A DNA stretch of 64,000 bases from Plantibacter flavus (lineage in GTDB: Bacteria > Actinomycetota > Actinomycetes > Actinomycetales > Microbacteriaceae). A model generated the notes under the pieces. That model was not told where the DNA came from, made no database searches, and saw nothing but the letters and a program-made list of their open reading frames with translations. Shown here in pieces: positions 25,944-34,565 of the stretch. The DNA lies in contig NZ_FXAP01000002.1 of assembly GCF_900177615.1 (NCBI RefSeq), positions 186,001 to 250,000 of the forward strand, read 5' to 3'. Both the position numbers and the translations under genes were made by a program. The number at the start of each line of letters is the position of its first letter. Within the stretch, counting starts at the first letter, position 1.

Positions 25944-26711
25944 ATGAGTGACGCGACCGCCGGCATCGCCCGACCGATTCCGCTGCCCGAGACCGACCGC
26001 GGCTCCATCCAGTCGATCGAACGGGCGGCGATGGTCCTGGCGCTGTTCGACCAGCACACCCGCACCCTCTCACCGGCACTCGTCTCGGAGCGACTCGGCC
26101 TGAACCGCACGACGGCACACCGATACCTGCTCTCGATGCAGGCGTCCGGCTTCCTGAGTGCCTCCTACGGCCCCGGCCCACTCGTCGACCAGCTCTCGGG
26201 GCTCGTCTCGACGCGTCAGCAGATCATGACGCTCGCCCCGTCGCTCCTCCGTCAACTCTCCGACCGGACCGGCCTCACCGCCGTCGTGAGCTTCCTCGGC
26301 CGCTCCGGCGCCGTCGTCGGCCACGTGGAGGAGGCGAACGAGGGCACCATCGTGCTCACCGTGCGGGTCGGGACGGTGTTGGAGATCAAGGCCGCGCAGT
26401 CGCGCGTACTCCTCGCCTTCCAGTCCGACCCCGCGGTCGTGTCGCGCCTGCACGCCGGTCTCGCGCCGGCGGAGGCGCAACGCGAGCACGCGGAACTCGC
26501 CCTCGCCCGACGCGATCGCATCGCCTGGGCGGACCTCGGCCGGGTCGGGCTGGCCTCGGTGGCCGCACCCGTGTTCGGCGCCGACGACGTCCAGGCGGCC
26601 ATGGCCGTCCTGGGTACCACGACCATGCTCCCTTCCTCGACGGAATCCGAGGAGCGCGTGACGATGCTGCGCGAGGCTGCCGAGCAGCTGAGCGCCATGC
26701 TGAACGGATGA
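25944..26711 (+). CDS. IclR-family transcriptional regulator (first of two)
   Basis: A 255-residue IclR regulator: N-terminal winged helix (LVSERLGLNRTTAHRYL, ~residues 45-61) and C-terminal GAF-like effector domain ending in a helical dimer segment. ATG is chosen with GGAGG eight bases upstream; the GTG three codons earlier overlaps that ribosome site. It is 4 bp ahead of the ABC permease genes and divergent from the BKACE operon. It therefore probably controls both in response to the imported compound or an intermediate. Confidence 0.9.
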   Translation: MSDATAGIARPIPLPETDRGSIQSIERAAMVLALFDQHTRTLSPALVSERLGLNRTTAHRYLLSMQASGFLSASYGPGPLVDQLSGLVSTRQQIMTLAPSLLRQLSDRTGLTAVVSFLGRSGAVVGHVEEANEGTIVLTVRVGTVLEIKAAQSRVLLAFQSDPAVVSRLHAGLAPAEAQREHAELALARRDRIAWADLGRVGLASVAAPVFGADDVQAAMAVLGTTTMLPSSTESEERVTMLREAAEQLSAMLNG

Positions 26712-26715
26712 CCAC

Positions 26716-27594
26716 ATGACGACCACCTCCCCTCCCTCCACCAGGCGGCTCCCGCGCCCGGCCTGGCTCATGCTGGTGCCCGCGCTCGGTCTGCTCGCCG
26801 TGGTCCTGCTGGCGCCGCTCGGACAGAGCCTCGTGCGCAGTCTCGGCGCCCCGGACGTGACGCTCGACCACTACGCCTCCCTGTTCACCGACGGGGTCAC
26901 CCTCACGGTGCTCGGCCGGACCGCGTCGACCGCGATCATCGTCACCGTCGTCGCATTCCTGCTCGGCTACCCCTACGCGTACCTGATGACGCGGGTCGGC
27001 CCGCGGCTGCGGGGGATTCTGCTGGTCATCGTGCTCGTCCCGTTCTGGACGTCCGTCATGGCCCGCAACTACGCGTGGATCGTGCTGCTGCAGCGTGGCG
27101 GACCCGTCCAGAGCGTCTTCGAGTTCTTCGGATTCGGCAACGTCACCTTCCAGGGGAGTGTCGTCGGCGTCACGATCGCGATGAGTCAGGTGCTCCTCCC
27201 CTTCATGGTGCTCCCGCTCTACAGCTCGCTCGGCGGCATCGACCGGAAACTCCTTCTCGCCGCCCGAGGCCTCGGGTCCTCACCGCTCGTGGCGTTCTGG
27301 AAGGTCTACTGGCCGCTCTCACGGGGAGGCGTCGTGTCCGGCCTCATCCTCGTCTTCACACTGAGCCTCGGTTTCTACGTCACACCGGCCCTCCTCGGCT
27401 CTCCCCAGCAGTCGCTCATCGCCCAGCTGCTCGCTCAGCGGACCACGCAGCTGCTCGACTTCGCCGGAGCCGGGGCGCTCGGCATCCTCGTCCTCGTCAT
27501 CACCCTGACGCTGGTCGCCTGGGCCAACCGCTTCGGCGGGACCATCTCGGCCATCGGCGTCACCAGCACCGCCCGAAGCAAGGAGCAGTCATGA
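26716..27594 (+). CDS. Spermidine/putrescine-type ABC permease (PotB-like)
   Basis: A 292-residue inner-membrane permease with six helices. The coupling loop has AARGLGSSPLVAFWKVYWP, the EAA-like motif of the PotB/PotC class. The N-terminal cytoplasmic segment is short and Pro/Arg-rich. Four base pairs after the IclR stop and overlapping the second permease by ATGA. Imports an amine- or carboxylate-type small molecule, judged from family membership. Confidence 0.92.
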   Translation: MTTTSPPSTRRLPRPAWLMLVPALGLLAVVLLAPLGQSLVRSLGAPDVTLDHYASLFTDGVTLTVLGRTASTAIIVTVVAFLLGYPYAYLMTRVGPRLRGILLVIVLVPFWTSVMARNYAWIVLLQRGGPVQSVFEFFGFGNVTFQGSVVGVTIAMSQVLLPFMVLPLYSSLGGIDRKLLLAARGLGSSPLVAFWKVYWPLSRGGVVSGLILVFTLSLGFYVTPALLGSPQQSLIAQLLAQRTTQLLDFAGAGALGILVLVITLTLVAWANRFGGTISAIGVTSTARSKEQS

Positions 27595-28481
27595 CCGCGC
27601 TGAGCGACGTCGACGACCTCGACACCCGCAGCGTCCTCACCGCACGCGGGCCGTCCGCCTCCCCCGACGCGCGCCGGGTACGGCGCAAGGACCGGGGCAT
27701 CGACCCGGTGCCGTGGTGGCTCACGGTCATCGGGACGCTCGTGGCGCTGTACTTCATCCTGCCGACGCTCATCGTGATCCCGTTGAGCTTCAGTGCCGCA
27801 TCGGCGTTCCAGTTCCCGCCCACGGAGTTCTCCCTGCGCTGGTACGAGAACTTCTTCACCGACCCGAAATGGCTCTCCTCGCTCGGCAACTCCTTCCTCG
27901 TGGCGATCCTGGCGGCGGTCATCGCGACCCTCGTCGGCACCGCCGCAGCGGTCGGGCTGAACCGTCTGACGGGTCGGCTCGCCGGCTTCCTCCGCACGCT
28001 GCTCATGATCTCGATGGTCACCCCGGCCATCGTCGTGGCCGTGGCCGTCTACGTGTCGTTCCTCCAGTGGCACCTGACGGGCAGCCTGCTGGGCTACGTC
28101 CTGGCCCACGCGGCTCTCGGAGTCCCGTTCGTGCTCGTGTCCGTCACCACGGCGCTCGGCGGGTTCGACCCGAAGCTGCTCCGGGCCTCCGCATCGCTCG
28201 GCGCCTCCCCGCTGCGTTCCTTCATCACCGTGACGATGCCGCTCATCAGTCGCGGCGTCCTGACCGGAGCGATCTTCGCCTTCGTCACCTCCTTCGACGA
28301 GGTCGTCATCGCCCTCTTCCTCCGCTCGCCCACCTTCCAGACGCTGCCCGTGCAGATGTACAACAGCGTCACCTTCGAGCTCGACCCCACCATCTCCGCG
28401 TCGTCGAGCCTCGTCGTCGTCGCGGTCACCATCATCTTCCTGGTGCCCATGCTCATCGGCAGCCGCACCAAGAACCGTTAG
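27591..28481 (+). CDS. Spermidine/putrescine-type ABC permease (PotC-like)
   Basis: A 296-residue permease with a ~40-residue hydrophilic N-terminal extension before the first helix. Its coupling motif ASASLGASPLRSFITVTMP is clear. The ATG overlaps the stop of the first permease (ATGA), ensuring equal synthesis of the two channel subunits. The ATPase gene follows at once. Confidence 0.92.
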   Translation: MTALSDVDDLDTRSVLTARGPSASPDARRVRRKDRGIDPVPWWLTVIGTLVALYFILPTLIVIPLSFSAASAFQFPPTEFSLRWYENFFTDPKWLSSLGNSFLVAILAAVIATLVGTAAAVGLNRLTGRLAGFLRTLLMISMVTPAIVVAVAVYVSFLQWHLTGSLLGYVLAHAALGVPFVLVSVTTALGGFDPKLLRASASLGASPLRSFITVTMPLISRGVLTGAIFAFVTSFDEVVIALFLRSPTFQTLPVQMYNSVTFELDPTISASSSLVVVAVTIIFLVPMLIGSRTKNR

Positions 28482-28489
28482 GAGCCGTC

Positions 28490-29626
28490 GTGACCATCTC
28501 GCGATCAGACACCACCGCCCCCTCGCAAGAGACCGCTGCCCGGCAGGGCACCCAGATCCGCCTCTCGGGCGTGACGAAGGACTACGGCCTCGCCATCCCG
28601 GCCGTGGACGACATCTCGCTCACGATCCAGCCGGGCGAGTTCATGACCCTGCTCGGCCCGAGCGGATCGGGGAAGACCACGACGCTCAACCTCATCGCGG
28701 GGTTCGAGACGCTCACCGCTGGAACCATCGACCTGAACGGGACCGACGTCGGTTCCCTGCCGCCGCACAAGCGCAACCTCGGCATGCTCTTCCAGAACTA
28801 CGCGCTCTTCCCGCACATGACGGTCGCGCAGAACGTGGGCTACCCCCTCCGGGAACGGAAGCTGCCGAAGGCGGAGATCACCCGTCGCGTCGCCGAGGTG
28901 CTCGAGCTCGTGCAGCTGCCCGGCCGTGACGGCAACTACCCGTCCCAGCTCTCCGGCGGACAGCAGCAGCGCGTCGCCCTCGCACGGGCGATCGTCTTCA
29001 ACCCGGCGGCCCTGTTGCTCGACGAACCCCTCGGAGCCCTCGACCGCAACCTCCGCGGCGCACTGCAGATGGAGATCCGGCGCATCCACCGGGAGGTCGG
29101 CTCCACGTTCGTCTTCGTCACCCACGACCAGGAGGAGGCGATGAACCTCTCCGACCGCATCGCCCTCTTCAACAGCGGACGCATCGAGCAGGTCGGCTCC
29201 CCTGAGGAGCTCTACCACGAGCCGGACACCCTCTTCACCGCGACGTTCCTGGGCGATTCGAACGTCTTCGACCTCGGCGGTTCGGCGTTCGGCCCGCAGG
29301 CCGGCTGGGAGGGCAACACCTGGTCCATCGATCCGACCACCGTCGCCGACCACCCCGGTGTCGGCGTCCACGGGGCGGTCGTCGTGCGACCTGAGGACGT
29401 GCGCATCACCCACGATGCGACCGCCGTCCCCGCTGGCAGCAACACCGTTCAGGCGGTCGTCCGTGACCTCGAGTACATGGGTTCCTACCGCACGGCGATG
29501 CTCGACCTCGGTCGATCGGGCCAGCTCGGCCGAGCCCGGATCGACGCGCTCGACGCCGCCCACGCGATCGGCGACACCGTCACCGCCTGGTGGAAGCCGG
29601 AGCGGCAGCGCATCGTCGCCGCCTGA
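28490..29626 (+). CDS. Spermidine/putrescine-type ABC ATPase (PotA-like)
   Basis: A 378-residue ATPase: Walker A GPSGSGKTT, Q-loop LFQNYALFPHMTV, signature LSGGQQQR, Walker B LLLDEPLGALD and H-loop FVTHDQEEAM. The last ~100 residues form a TOBE regulatory domain. GTG start is preceded by AGGAG that overlaps the previous stop codon. It powers the permease pair just upstream; unlike the sugar importer at the left end, this system has its own ATPase. Confidence 0.93.
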   Translation: MTISRSDTTAPSQETAARQGTQIRLSGVTKDYGLAIPAVDDISLTIQPGEFMTLLGPSGSGKTTTLNLIAGFETLTAGTIDLNGTDVGSLPPHKRNLGMLFQNYALFPHMTVAQNVGYPLRERKLPKAEITRRVAEVLELVQLPGRDGNYPSQLSGGQQQRVALARAIVFNPAALLLDEPLGALDRNLRGALQMEIRRIHREVGSTFVFVTHDQEEAMNLSDRIALFNSGRIEQVGSPEELYHEPDTLFTATFLGDSNVFDLGGSAFGPQAGWEGNTWSIDPTTVADHPGVGVHGAVVVRPEDVRITHDATAVPAGSNTVQAVVRDLEYMGSYRTAMLDLGRSGQLGRARIDALDAAHAIGDTVTAWWKPERQRIVAA

Positions 29627-29634
29627 GCCGAAGC

Positions 29635-29674
29635 ACCCGAACACCCGAACACCCGAACACCCGAACACCCGAAC
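29635..29674. repeat. 8-bp tandem repeat between ATPase and binding-protein genes
   Basis: Five perfect copies of ACCCGAAC in the 99-bp intergenic gap. Outside coding sequence. May affect the mRNA segment between the two genes, or simply be slippage-prone DNA. Confidence 0.9.
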
Positions 29675-29725
29675 ACCAACCCTGCGCCCGACGCCCGTCG
29701 GAGCGCCCATCCAGAGGAGACGACA

Positions 29726-30856
29726 ATGGCGCCCAGCTCCACCTCCAGATCCACCATCACGAACAACAACGCTCGCACCCGACGCACCCGTTTCGCCATC
29801 GGGGTGAGCACCGTCGCGATCACGGCGCTGCTGTCCGGCTGCGCGAGCGGCGGAGACGCCGCCCCGAGCGGCTCGGCTGCGGCCGGCGACGACGCGGCCG
29901 CCACGATCACCTTCGTCGGTTACGGGGGCGGCGGGCAGGACGCCCAGGTCGAAGCCTGGCAGGAGCCGTACACGACGGCGCACCCGAACGTCACCTTCGT
30001 CAACACCTCCCCGCCGGACGTCGCGCAGGTGAAGGCGCAGGTCGAGAGCGGCTCCGTGCAGTGGGACGTCATGGCGACGGCACCCTACGCGGCGCAGCAG
30101 AACTGCGGCACGCTCTTCGAGAAGCTCGACCTCAGCGACGTCGACCAGACCGACCTCGTCGAGGGCACCGTCGGTGAGTGCTACCTCGGGAACTGGATCA
30201 ACGCCACCCCGATCGCGTACCGCACCGACGCCTTCCCGAAGGGCAAGGGCCCGGAGTCCGTAGCGGACTTCTTCGACACCGAGCAGTTCCCGGGCCAGCG
30301 CGGCATCGTCACCAACCTGCAGAACGGCATCCTCGAGTACCCACTCCTCGCCGACGGGGTCAAGCCCGACGACCTCTACCCGCTCGACGTCGACCGCGCC
30401 CTCGACAAGCTCGACGAGATCCGCGACGTCACCACGTTCGCACCGAACGTCGGCGCCCTGCAGCAGGCGGTGGAGGCGAACCAGGTGGACATGTTCCTCC
30501 TGCCCGACTCGCGACTGGTCCCGCTGCTCCAGAACGGTTTCGACATGACGATCGTGTGGGACGTGACCGTCGCCTCGCTGAACGCCTTCGCCATCCCGAA
30601 GGGCGCGCCGAACAAGCAGGCCGCCGTCGACTTCATCTCGAGCGTCGTCGAACCCGAGCAGGTCGCCAAGATCTCGGAGCTGCTCGGCGTCGCACCCGTC
30701 AACACGGCGGCGAAGCCGAAGCTCGACGAGTTCACCGAGCAGGTCGAGGTGTACGGTCCGACCAACACGGGCGAGACCGTCCTGCAGGACATCGACTGGT
30801 ACACGGACAACTTCAACGACACGACGACCAAGCTGACCACCTGGCTCGCCGGGTGA
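29726..30856 (+). CDS. Polyamine-type ABC substrate-binding lipoprotein (PotD-like)
   Basis: A 376-residue lipoprotein: basic N-terminus, hydrophobic segment and lipobox LSGC (Cys39), followed by Gly/Ser/Ala linker. The body is the family 1 polyamine/Fe-binding type (ATITFVGYGGGGQDAQVEAW, QWDVMATAPYAAQQNCG, ...IAYRTDAFP). ATG preceded by AGAGGAGACG. It delivers substrate to the PotBC-like channel. The ligand is likely the starting compound for the divergent BKACE pathway; chemical identity unknown. Confidence 0.92.
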   Translation: MAPSSTSRSTITNNNARTRRTRFAIGVSTVAITALLSGCASGGDAAPSGSAAAGDDAAATITFVGYGGGGQDAQVEAWQEPYTTAHPNVTFVNTSPPDVAQVKAQVESGSVQWDVMATAPYAAQQNCGTLFEKLDLSDVDQTDLVEGTVGECYLGNWINATPIAYRTDAFPKGKGPESVADFFDTEQFPGQRGIVTNLQNGILEYPLLADGVKPDDLYPLDVDRALDKLDEIRDVTTFAPNVGALQQAVEANQVDMFLLPDSRLVPLLQNGFDMTIVWDVTVASLNAFAIPKGAPNKQAAVDFISSVVEPEQVAKISELLGVAPVNTAAKPKLDEFTEQVEVYGPTNTGETVLQDIDWYTDNFNDTTTKLTTWLAG

Positions 30857-30921
30857 TCCCGTGACCCGGACCGATGCTCCGACCACCCGGGCGTGTTCTC
30901 CAGCTGAACTACGCTTCAGTC

Positions 30922-31713
30922 ATGGCGAACAACGACGGAACGGGCGAAGCATCCGGGTCGGACATCCAGGCGGTGGACCGGGTCGGACAGATCTGCTCAC
31001 TGTTCGGCCCACACACCACGGAGCTGACGGCGGCGGAAGTGGCCGAGCGGTTGGGACTCAATCGCACCACCGCCTACCGCTACTGCGCATCGATGGTGAC
31101 CGCCGGCATCCTCGACCGCGGCCCACGGCGGAGCACCTTCGTCCTCGGCGGGCTCATGCTCCAGCTCGGCATCCACGCGCTGAGCCGCCGCCGGGTCACC
31201 GAGGTCGCACCACCGCACCTCGCCGAGCTGAGCGCCGCCGTCCGCATGACGGCGGTGCTCAGCCTCTGGGGCGCACGCGGGCCGGTCGTCACGCTCGTCG
31301 AGGAGGACCGCACCCGCTCCGCCGTCGTGACGGTCCGGGCCGGCACCGGCCTCGATGCGACCGCCGCCCAGACCAGAGTGTTCCTGGCGCATCTGACGGA
31401 CGAGCGCGCGTTCGGCTGGATGACCGAGGGGTCGACCTCGGCGCAGCGAGCCGAGCTGGAGGCGGCGGTCTACACCGCGCGTCGCTCCGGTTACTGCATC
31501 GCCTCCCAGTCGGGCGGCGTGTTCACCGCTGCAGCACCGGTGTTCGACGAGTACGGCATCGCCGCGACGGTCGGGCTGCTCGGCGCCGACCCCGACGCCG
31601 ACCTCAGTGCCGACTCCCCCATCATCACCGCGCTCCTGCGCACGACGACCGCGTTGAGCAACGAGCTCCGCGGCAGACCGGACGGATCCACCGATGACCA
31701 TTCCGAACTATGA
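30922..31713 (+). CDS. IclR-family transcriptional regulator (second)
   Basis: A 263-residue IclR protein with winged helix VAERLGLNRTTAYRYC near residues 38-53 and a GAF-like effector domain. Start at ATG 30922 is supported by -10 TACGCT (30910-30915) exactly 6 nt upstream, so the mRNA is likely leaderless and independent of the transporter operon. An in-frame ATG 16 codons earlier has no supporting signal. The 3' end overlaps the cyclase gene by 20 bp. Two IclR proteins in one locus suggest separate sensing of substrate and intermediate. Confidence 0.87.
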   Translation: MANNDGTGEASGSDIQAVDRVGQICSLFGPHTTELTAAEVAERLGLNRTTAYRYCASMVTAGILDRGPRRSTFVLGGLMLQLGIHALSRRRVTEVAPPHLAELSAAVRMTAVLSLWGARGPVVTLVEEDRTRSAVVTVRAGTGLDATAAQTRVFLAHLTDERAFGWMTEGSTSAQRAELEAAVYTARRSGYCIASQSGGVFTAAAPVFDEYGIAATVGLLGADPDADLSADSPIITALLRTTTALSNELRGRPDGSTDDHSEL

Positions 31714-32674
31714 CGAGCTCACCAGAGCCACCCCACCCGGATCGAGCTGGTCGGCCTTCGGACCGGACGACGAGCTCGGAACCGTCAACTTCCTGACGCC
31801 CGAACGCGTCGCGCACGCCGCAGGCCTCATCAGGACCGGTCGGCGATTCGGGCTCGACCATCCGGTCACCGCGTTCGAGCCGTACCCGACCGGCACCAGG
31901 CGCGCGCTCGAGCACCACGTGTTCTCGAACAACGAGTGGCACCGGGACGACTACCTCGACTCGTTCTACCTCCAGTCGTCGTCGCAGATCGACGCCCTCC
32001 GCCACATCGGCCACCCGCAGCACGGCTTCTACAACGGGTTGAGTGCTGAGGCGAACGACGCGACGTCGACCCGTCTCGGCGTGCACACCTGGGCCGACGC
32101 CGGTATCGCCGGCCGCGGGGTGCTCCTCGACGTCCCGCGATACTTCGCAGCGACCGGCCGGGCCTACGACCCGTCGTCCACGATCGCGATCGACGCACCA
32201 CTCCTCGACGCCATCGCCGAGCATCAGGGGGTCACCTGGCACGGTGGCGAACTCCTCCTCCTCCGGACCGCCTGGGCCGAGCAGTACCTCGCGAAGACCC
32301 CGGCGGAGCGTCTCGCCACCCCGTGGCGGCGATCACCCGGCCTGGCGCAACGGGAGTCCGTGCTCCGCTGGCTCTGGAACCACGAGATCGCCCTGGTCGC
32401 TGCGGACAACCTCGCCGTCGAGGCCGACCCGGTCGTCGAGAGCGACTTCCGGTCGCCGGAGGACCGGCCTCCCGAGCGCGGGGTCGATCACAGCGGCATG
32501 CTCCACCGGCCGCTCATCGCCCTGCTGGGCATGGCGCTCGGCGAGCTGTGGCGACTGGACGAACTCGCCGACGATTGCGCGGCCGACGGCGTCTACGAGT
32601 GCTTCGTCACGTGCAAGCCGCTCTACATCCCTGGTGGAGTGGGGTCACCGCCGAACGCGATCGCGTTCAAGTAA
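31694..32674 (+). CDS. Cyclase-family (kynurenine formamidase-like) metal hydrolase
   Basis: A 326-residue protein of the cyclase/formamidase fold: FGPDDELGTVNFLTPERV at the N-terminus, TGRRFGLDHPV, and YIPGGVGSPPNAIAF at the end. The usual HxGTHxDxxxH metal motif is represented here by SSQIDALRHIGH, so the first metal ligands differ from canonical kynurenine formamidase. It likely opens a cyclic amide or lactone. Start overlaps the IclR gene by 20 bp, so the two are co-expressed. Together with DUF6282 it is a candidate first step on the imported compound. Confidence 0.85.
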   Translation: MTIPNYDELTRATPPGSSWSAFGPDDELGTVNFLTPERVAHAAGLIRTGRRFGLDHPVTAFEPYPTGTRRALEHHVFSNNEWHRDDYLDSFYLQSSSQIDALRHIGHPQHGFYNGLSAEANDATSTRLGVHTWADAGIAGRGVLLDVPRYFAATGRAYDPSSTIAIDAPLLDAIAEHQGVTWHGGELLLLRTAWAEQYLAKTPAERLATPWRRSPGLAQRESVLRWLWNHEIALVAADNLAVEADPVVESDFRSPEDRPPERGVDHSGMLHRPLIALLGMALGELWRLDELADDCAADGVYECFVTCKPLYIPGGVGSPPNAIAFK

Positions 32675-32691
32675 GGGAGCGTGTGCGGCGC

Positions 32692-32922
32692 TCACGCCAT
32701 GCAGGGAGCCCACTCCTGGTTGGAGAGTTCCCGCTGCTCGTTCTCGGTCTGCAAGAGCCACCCGGTCTTCGTCGCGCCTCGGTACTGTCCGCTCACGAGG
32801 TCGGCGCACCAGGAGCGACCGTCGAAGGCCCACCGGACGAAACTCGCCTCGCTCCCCTTGCGCAGGAGCGGGCGTTCGCGTTCTACCTGACTCATGTGTT
32901 CCATCTCGACCGTGGCTGACAT
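32692..32922 (-). CDS. Hypothetical small protein
   Basis: A 76-residue basic/acidic mixed protein with no recognised domain: FVRWAFDGRSWCADLVSGQ in the middle and a Glu/Gln-rich end. A -10 TACGGT lies 8 bp before ATG 32922, supporting that start. Internal ATG codons at residues 7 and 10 are alternatives. The region is slightly richer in A/T than its neighbours. Confidence 0.5.
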   Translation of the reverse strand: MSATVEMEHMSQVERERPLLRKGSEASFVRWAFDGRSWCADLVSGQYRGATKTGWLLQTENEQRELSNQEWAPCMA

Positions 32923-33055
32923 ATCTTCCAACCGTATCGAGGAACGTCTTCGGTGAACAGACTGCTTGCGTTTCGCGGCCGGTTGCCCGAAAATACCCGG
33001 TCGCGCCCGGAAGCGGCGTCCTTCGACACGCTCGGAGATCGGGTGCAGCGGTCGT

Positions 33056-33613
33056 TCAGCCCACGAACACGCGGAGCGCCTCGTCGCTGAGCACGCGGTC
33101 GGCGAACACCAGGCGCACGGCATCCGGATCCGGGTTGCCCGCGTCGGGGCCACGCCACACGACCTCCAACCCCGCCCGTTCGGCAGCCCGACGTGAACCC
33201 TCGTTGTGCTCCAGGAGGAACGCCACGACGGGCAGATCCGGTGCCGACGCCGATGCCGCGGCTCGCGCGGCCGCGATGAGCTCCTGTGCGTATCCGCGCC
33301 CCCAGGCCGCGGGCGCCAGACGGTAGTAGAGGTTCCAGGCGACCCCTCCCCGCAGGCTCGGGCCGCCGATGCCGACCAAGGCACCCGTCGCGGTGTCGCG
33401 CGCCACCCACACGTCGAGACCGTTCGCCTCCCAGCCGGCCTGGTACCGCTCGATCAGCTCACGAGTCTCGGCGAGCGCCGTGTGTCGGGCGGACGGCAGG
33501 TGCGTCCAGACCGCGGGGTCGGCATGGAGGTCGTGGAGCTCCGGCAGGTCGCGCTCGGCGGGGCGGGCGAGCGTCAGTCGTTCCGTCCGGGTCGGCGGAG
33601 TCGCGTCGGTCAT
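33056..33613 (-). CDS. GNAT-family N-acetyltransferase (RimJ/RimL-like)
   Basis: A 185-residue acetyltransferase: TERLTLARPAERDLPELHDL at the N-terminus, acetyl-CoA-binding turn AAWGRGYAQELIAAA (motif A) and NEGSRRAAERAGLEVV (motif B). It resembles the RimJ/RimL type acting on protein or small-molecule amino groups. ATG at 33613 is preferred; another ATG lies three codons upstream. Substrate unknown. Confidence 0.85.
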   Translation of the reverse strand: MTDATPPTRTERLTLARPAERDLPELHDLHADPAVWTHLPSARHTALAETRELIERYQAGWEANGLDVWVARDTATGALVGIGGPSLRGGVAWNLYYRLAPAAWGRGYAQELIAAARAAASASAPDLPVVAFLLEHNEGSRRAAERAGLEVVWRGPDAGNPDPDAVRLVFADRVLSDEALRVFVG

Positions 33614-33665
33614 GCCCTCCATTCTGCTCTGGTCGGTGACTGGCACCAGTCGATACCCTGTGCCC

Positions 33666-33953
33666 ATGGCTGCGAAGAACGAACCGATCTCGGCACGCGC
33701 GTGTGCGATCCTCAGCATCGCCATCGCCGCGTTCTCCATCTACATCGTCGCGTCGACGGCGAGAGACGGCGGGTCATGGACGTTCTCGGTGCTCGCCTGC
33801 TTCGTGCCCCTGCTGTTCGCGGTCCAGGGCATCAGGATGAGTCGCCAACCCGGCGCCCCCTGGCCCACCTTCAGCCTCATCGGGTCGATCGTCGGCGCAG
33901 CACTCGGACTCGTGTCCTTCGGCGCCTTCGCCTGGTTGCTCGTGCGCTCCTGA
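33666..33953 (+). CDS. Small three-helix membrane protein
   Basis: A 95-residue hydrophobic protein with helices near residues 10-28, 38-56 and 70-92. No family recognised (DUF4190-like layout is possible). The start is supported by -10 TACCCT (33654-33659) precisely 6 nt before the ATG. Confidence 0.65.
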   Translation: MAAKNEPISARACAILSIAIAAFSIYIVASTARDGGSWTFSVLACFVPLLFAVQGIRMSRQPGAPWPTFSLIGSIVGAALGLVSFGAFAWLLVRS

Positions 33954-33960
33954 GCAGCGG

Positions 33961-34009
33961 TCTCAGCGGAGCGGCGGTCTCAGCTGAGCGGCGGTGTCAG
34001 CTGAGCGGC
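33961..34009. repeat. 17-bp tandem repeat, three copies
   Basis: Three imperfect 17-bp units (TCTCAGCGGAGCGGCGG and close variants) span the end of the small membrane-protein gene's 3' flank and run into the last codons of the RidA gene on the minus strand, which reads its VPLS end through them. Confidence 0.75.
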
Positions 34010-34416
34010 ACGATCGCGTCGATCTGCACGAGCGCATTGCCCTGCAGCACGTTCACACCGATCATCGATCGTGCCGGAGGGGCGTCGGTGAAGGATTCAC
34101 GGTACACACGATCGATGGTGGGGGCGAGTTCGATCAACATGGGCGTATAGATGGTGAGCTTGATCGCCTGGGAGAGGTCGGCCCCAGCAGCCCGACAGAT
34201 GGCGTCGAGATTCGTCAGGCACTGTCTCATCTGCGCGCTGACCGCTTGCGGACCACCGCCGAATGCCGGGTTCAGGGGCCGAGGCAGCATCTGACCAGTC
34301 GCCGGATCGATCGGAAGCTGACCAGACACGTAGAGCACACCGTCGTGCGCGATCGCTTGGCTGGAACCCCCAGGGGACCAAGGTGCGTTCGGAGTGAAAA
34401 TCACGTTACGTTCCAC
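33997..34416 (-). CDS. RidA/YjgF-family enamine/imine deaminase
   Basis: A 139-residue RidA-family protein: IAHDGVLYVSGQLPIDPATG, NLDAICRAAGADL and PPARSMIGVNVLQGNALVQID, with the family's active-site Arg retained in PARS. RidA proteins hydrolyse reactive 2-aminoacrylate-type enamines. GTG start is chosen because GGGGGAG precedes it by seven bases. Stands alone between a membrane protein and a hydrolase. Confidence 0.88.
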   Translation of the reverse strand: MERNVIFTPNAPWSPGGSSQAIAHDGVLYVSGQLPIDPATGQMLPRPLNPAFGGGPQAVSAQMRQCLTNLDAICRAAGADLSQAIKLTIYTPMLIELAPTIDRVYRESFTDAPPARSMIGVNVLQGNALVQIDAIVPLS

Positions 34417-34565
34417 AGGTCGCTCCCCCGGGCTTGATGTCAACCGCACTGATCCCGACATCCTACGGCGGGGCACCCCCTGACTCGCATATGCCTGGTC
34501 GCTCGTTCGATCCTGTGCACAGCGACGCCGCGTAGAGTCGTCCCCAACCCCGACGGAGGAGGACC

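Noticed and set aside
28505-30886. A 793-codon minus-strand frame opposite the ABC ATPase and binding protein
   Set aside because: Val/Arg/Gly/Asp-biased composition typical of antisense frames in GC-rich genes, while the plus strand has Walker and lipobox motifs.
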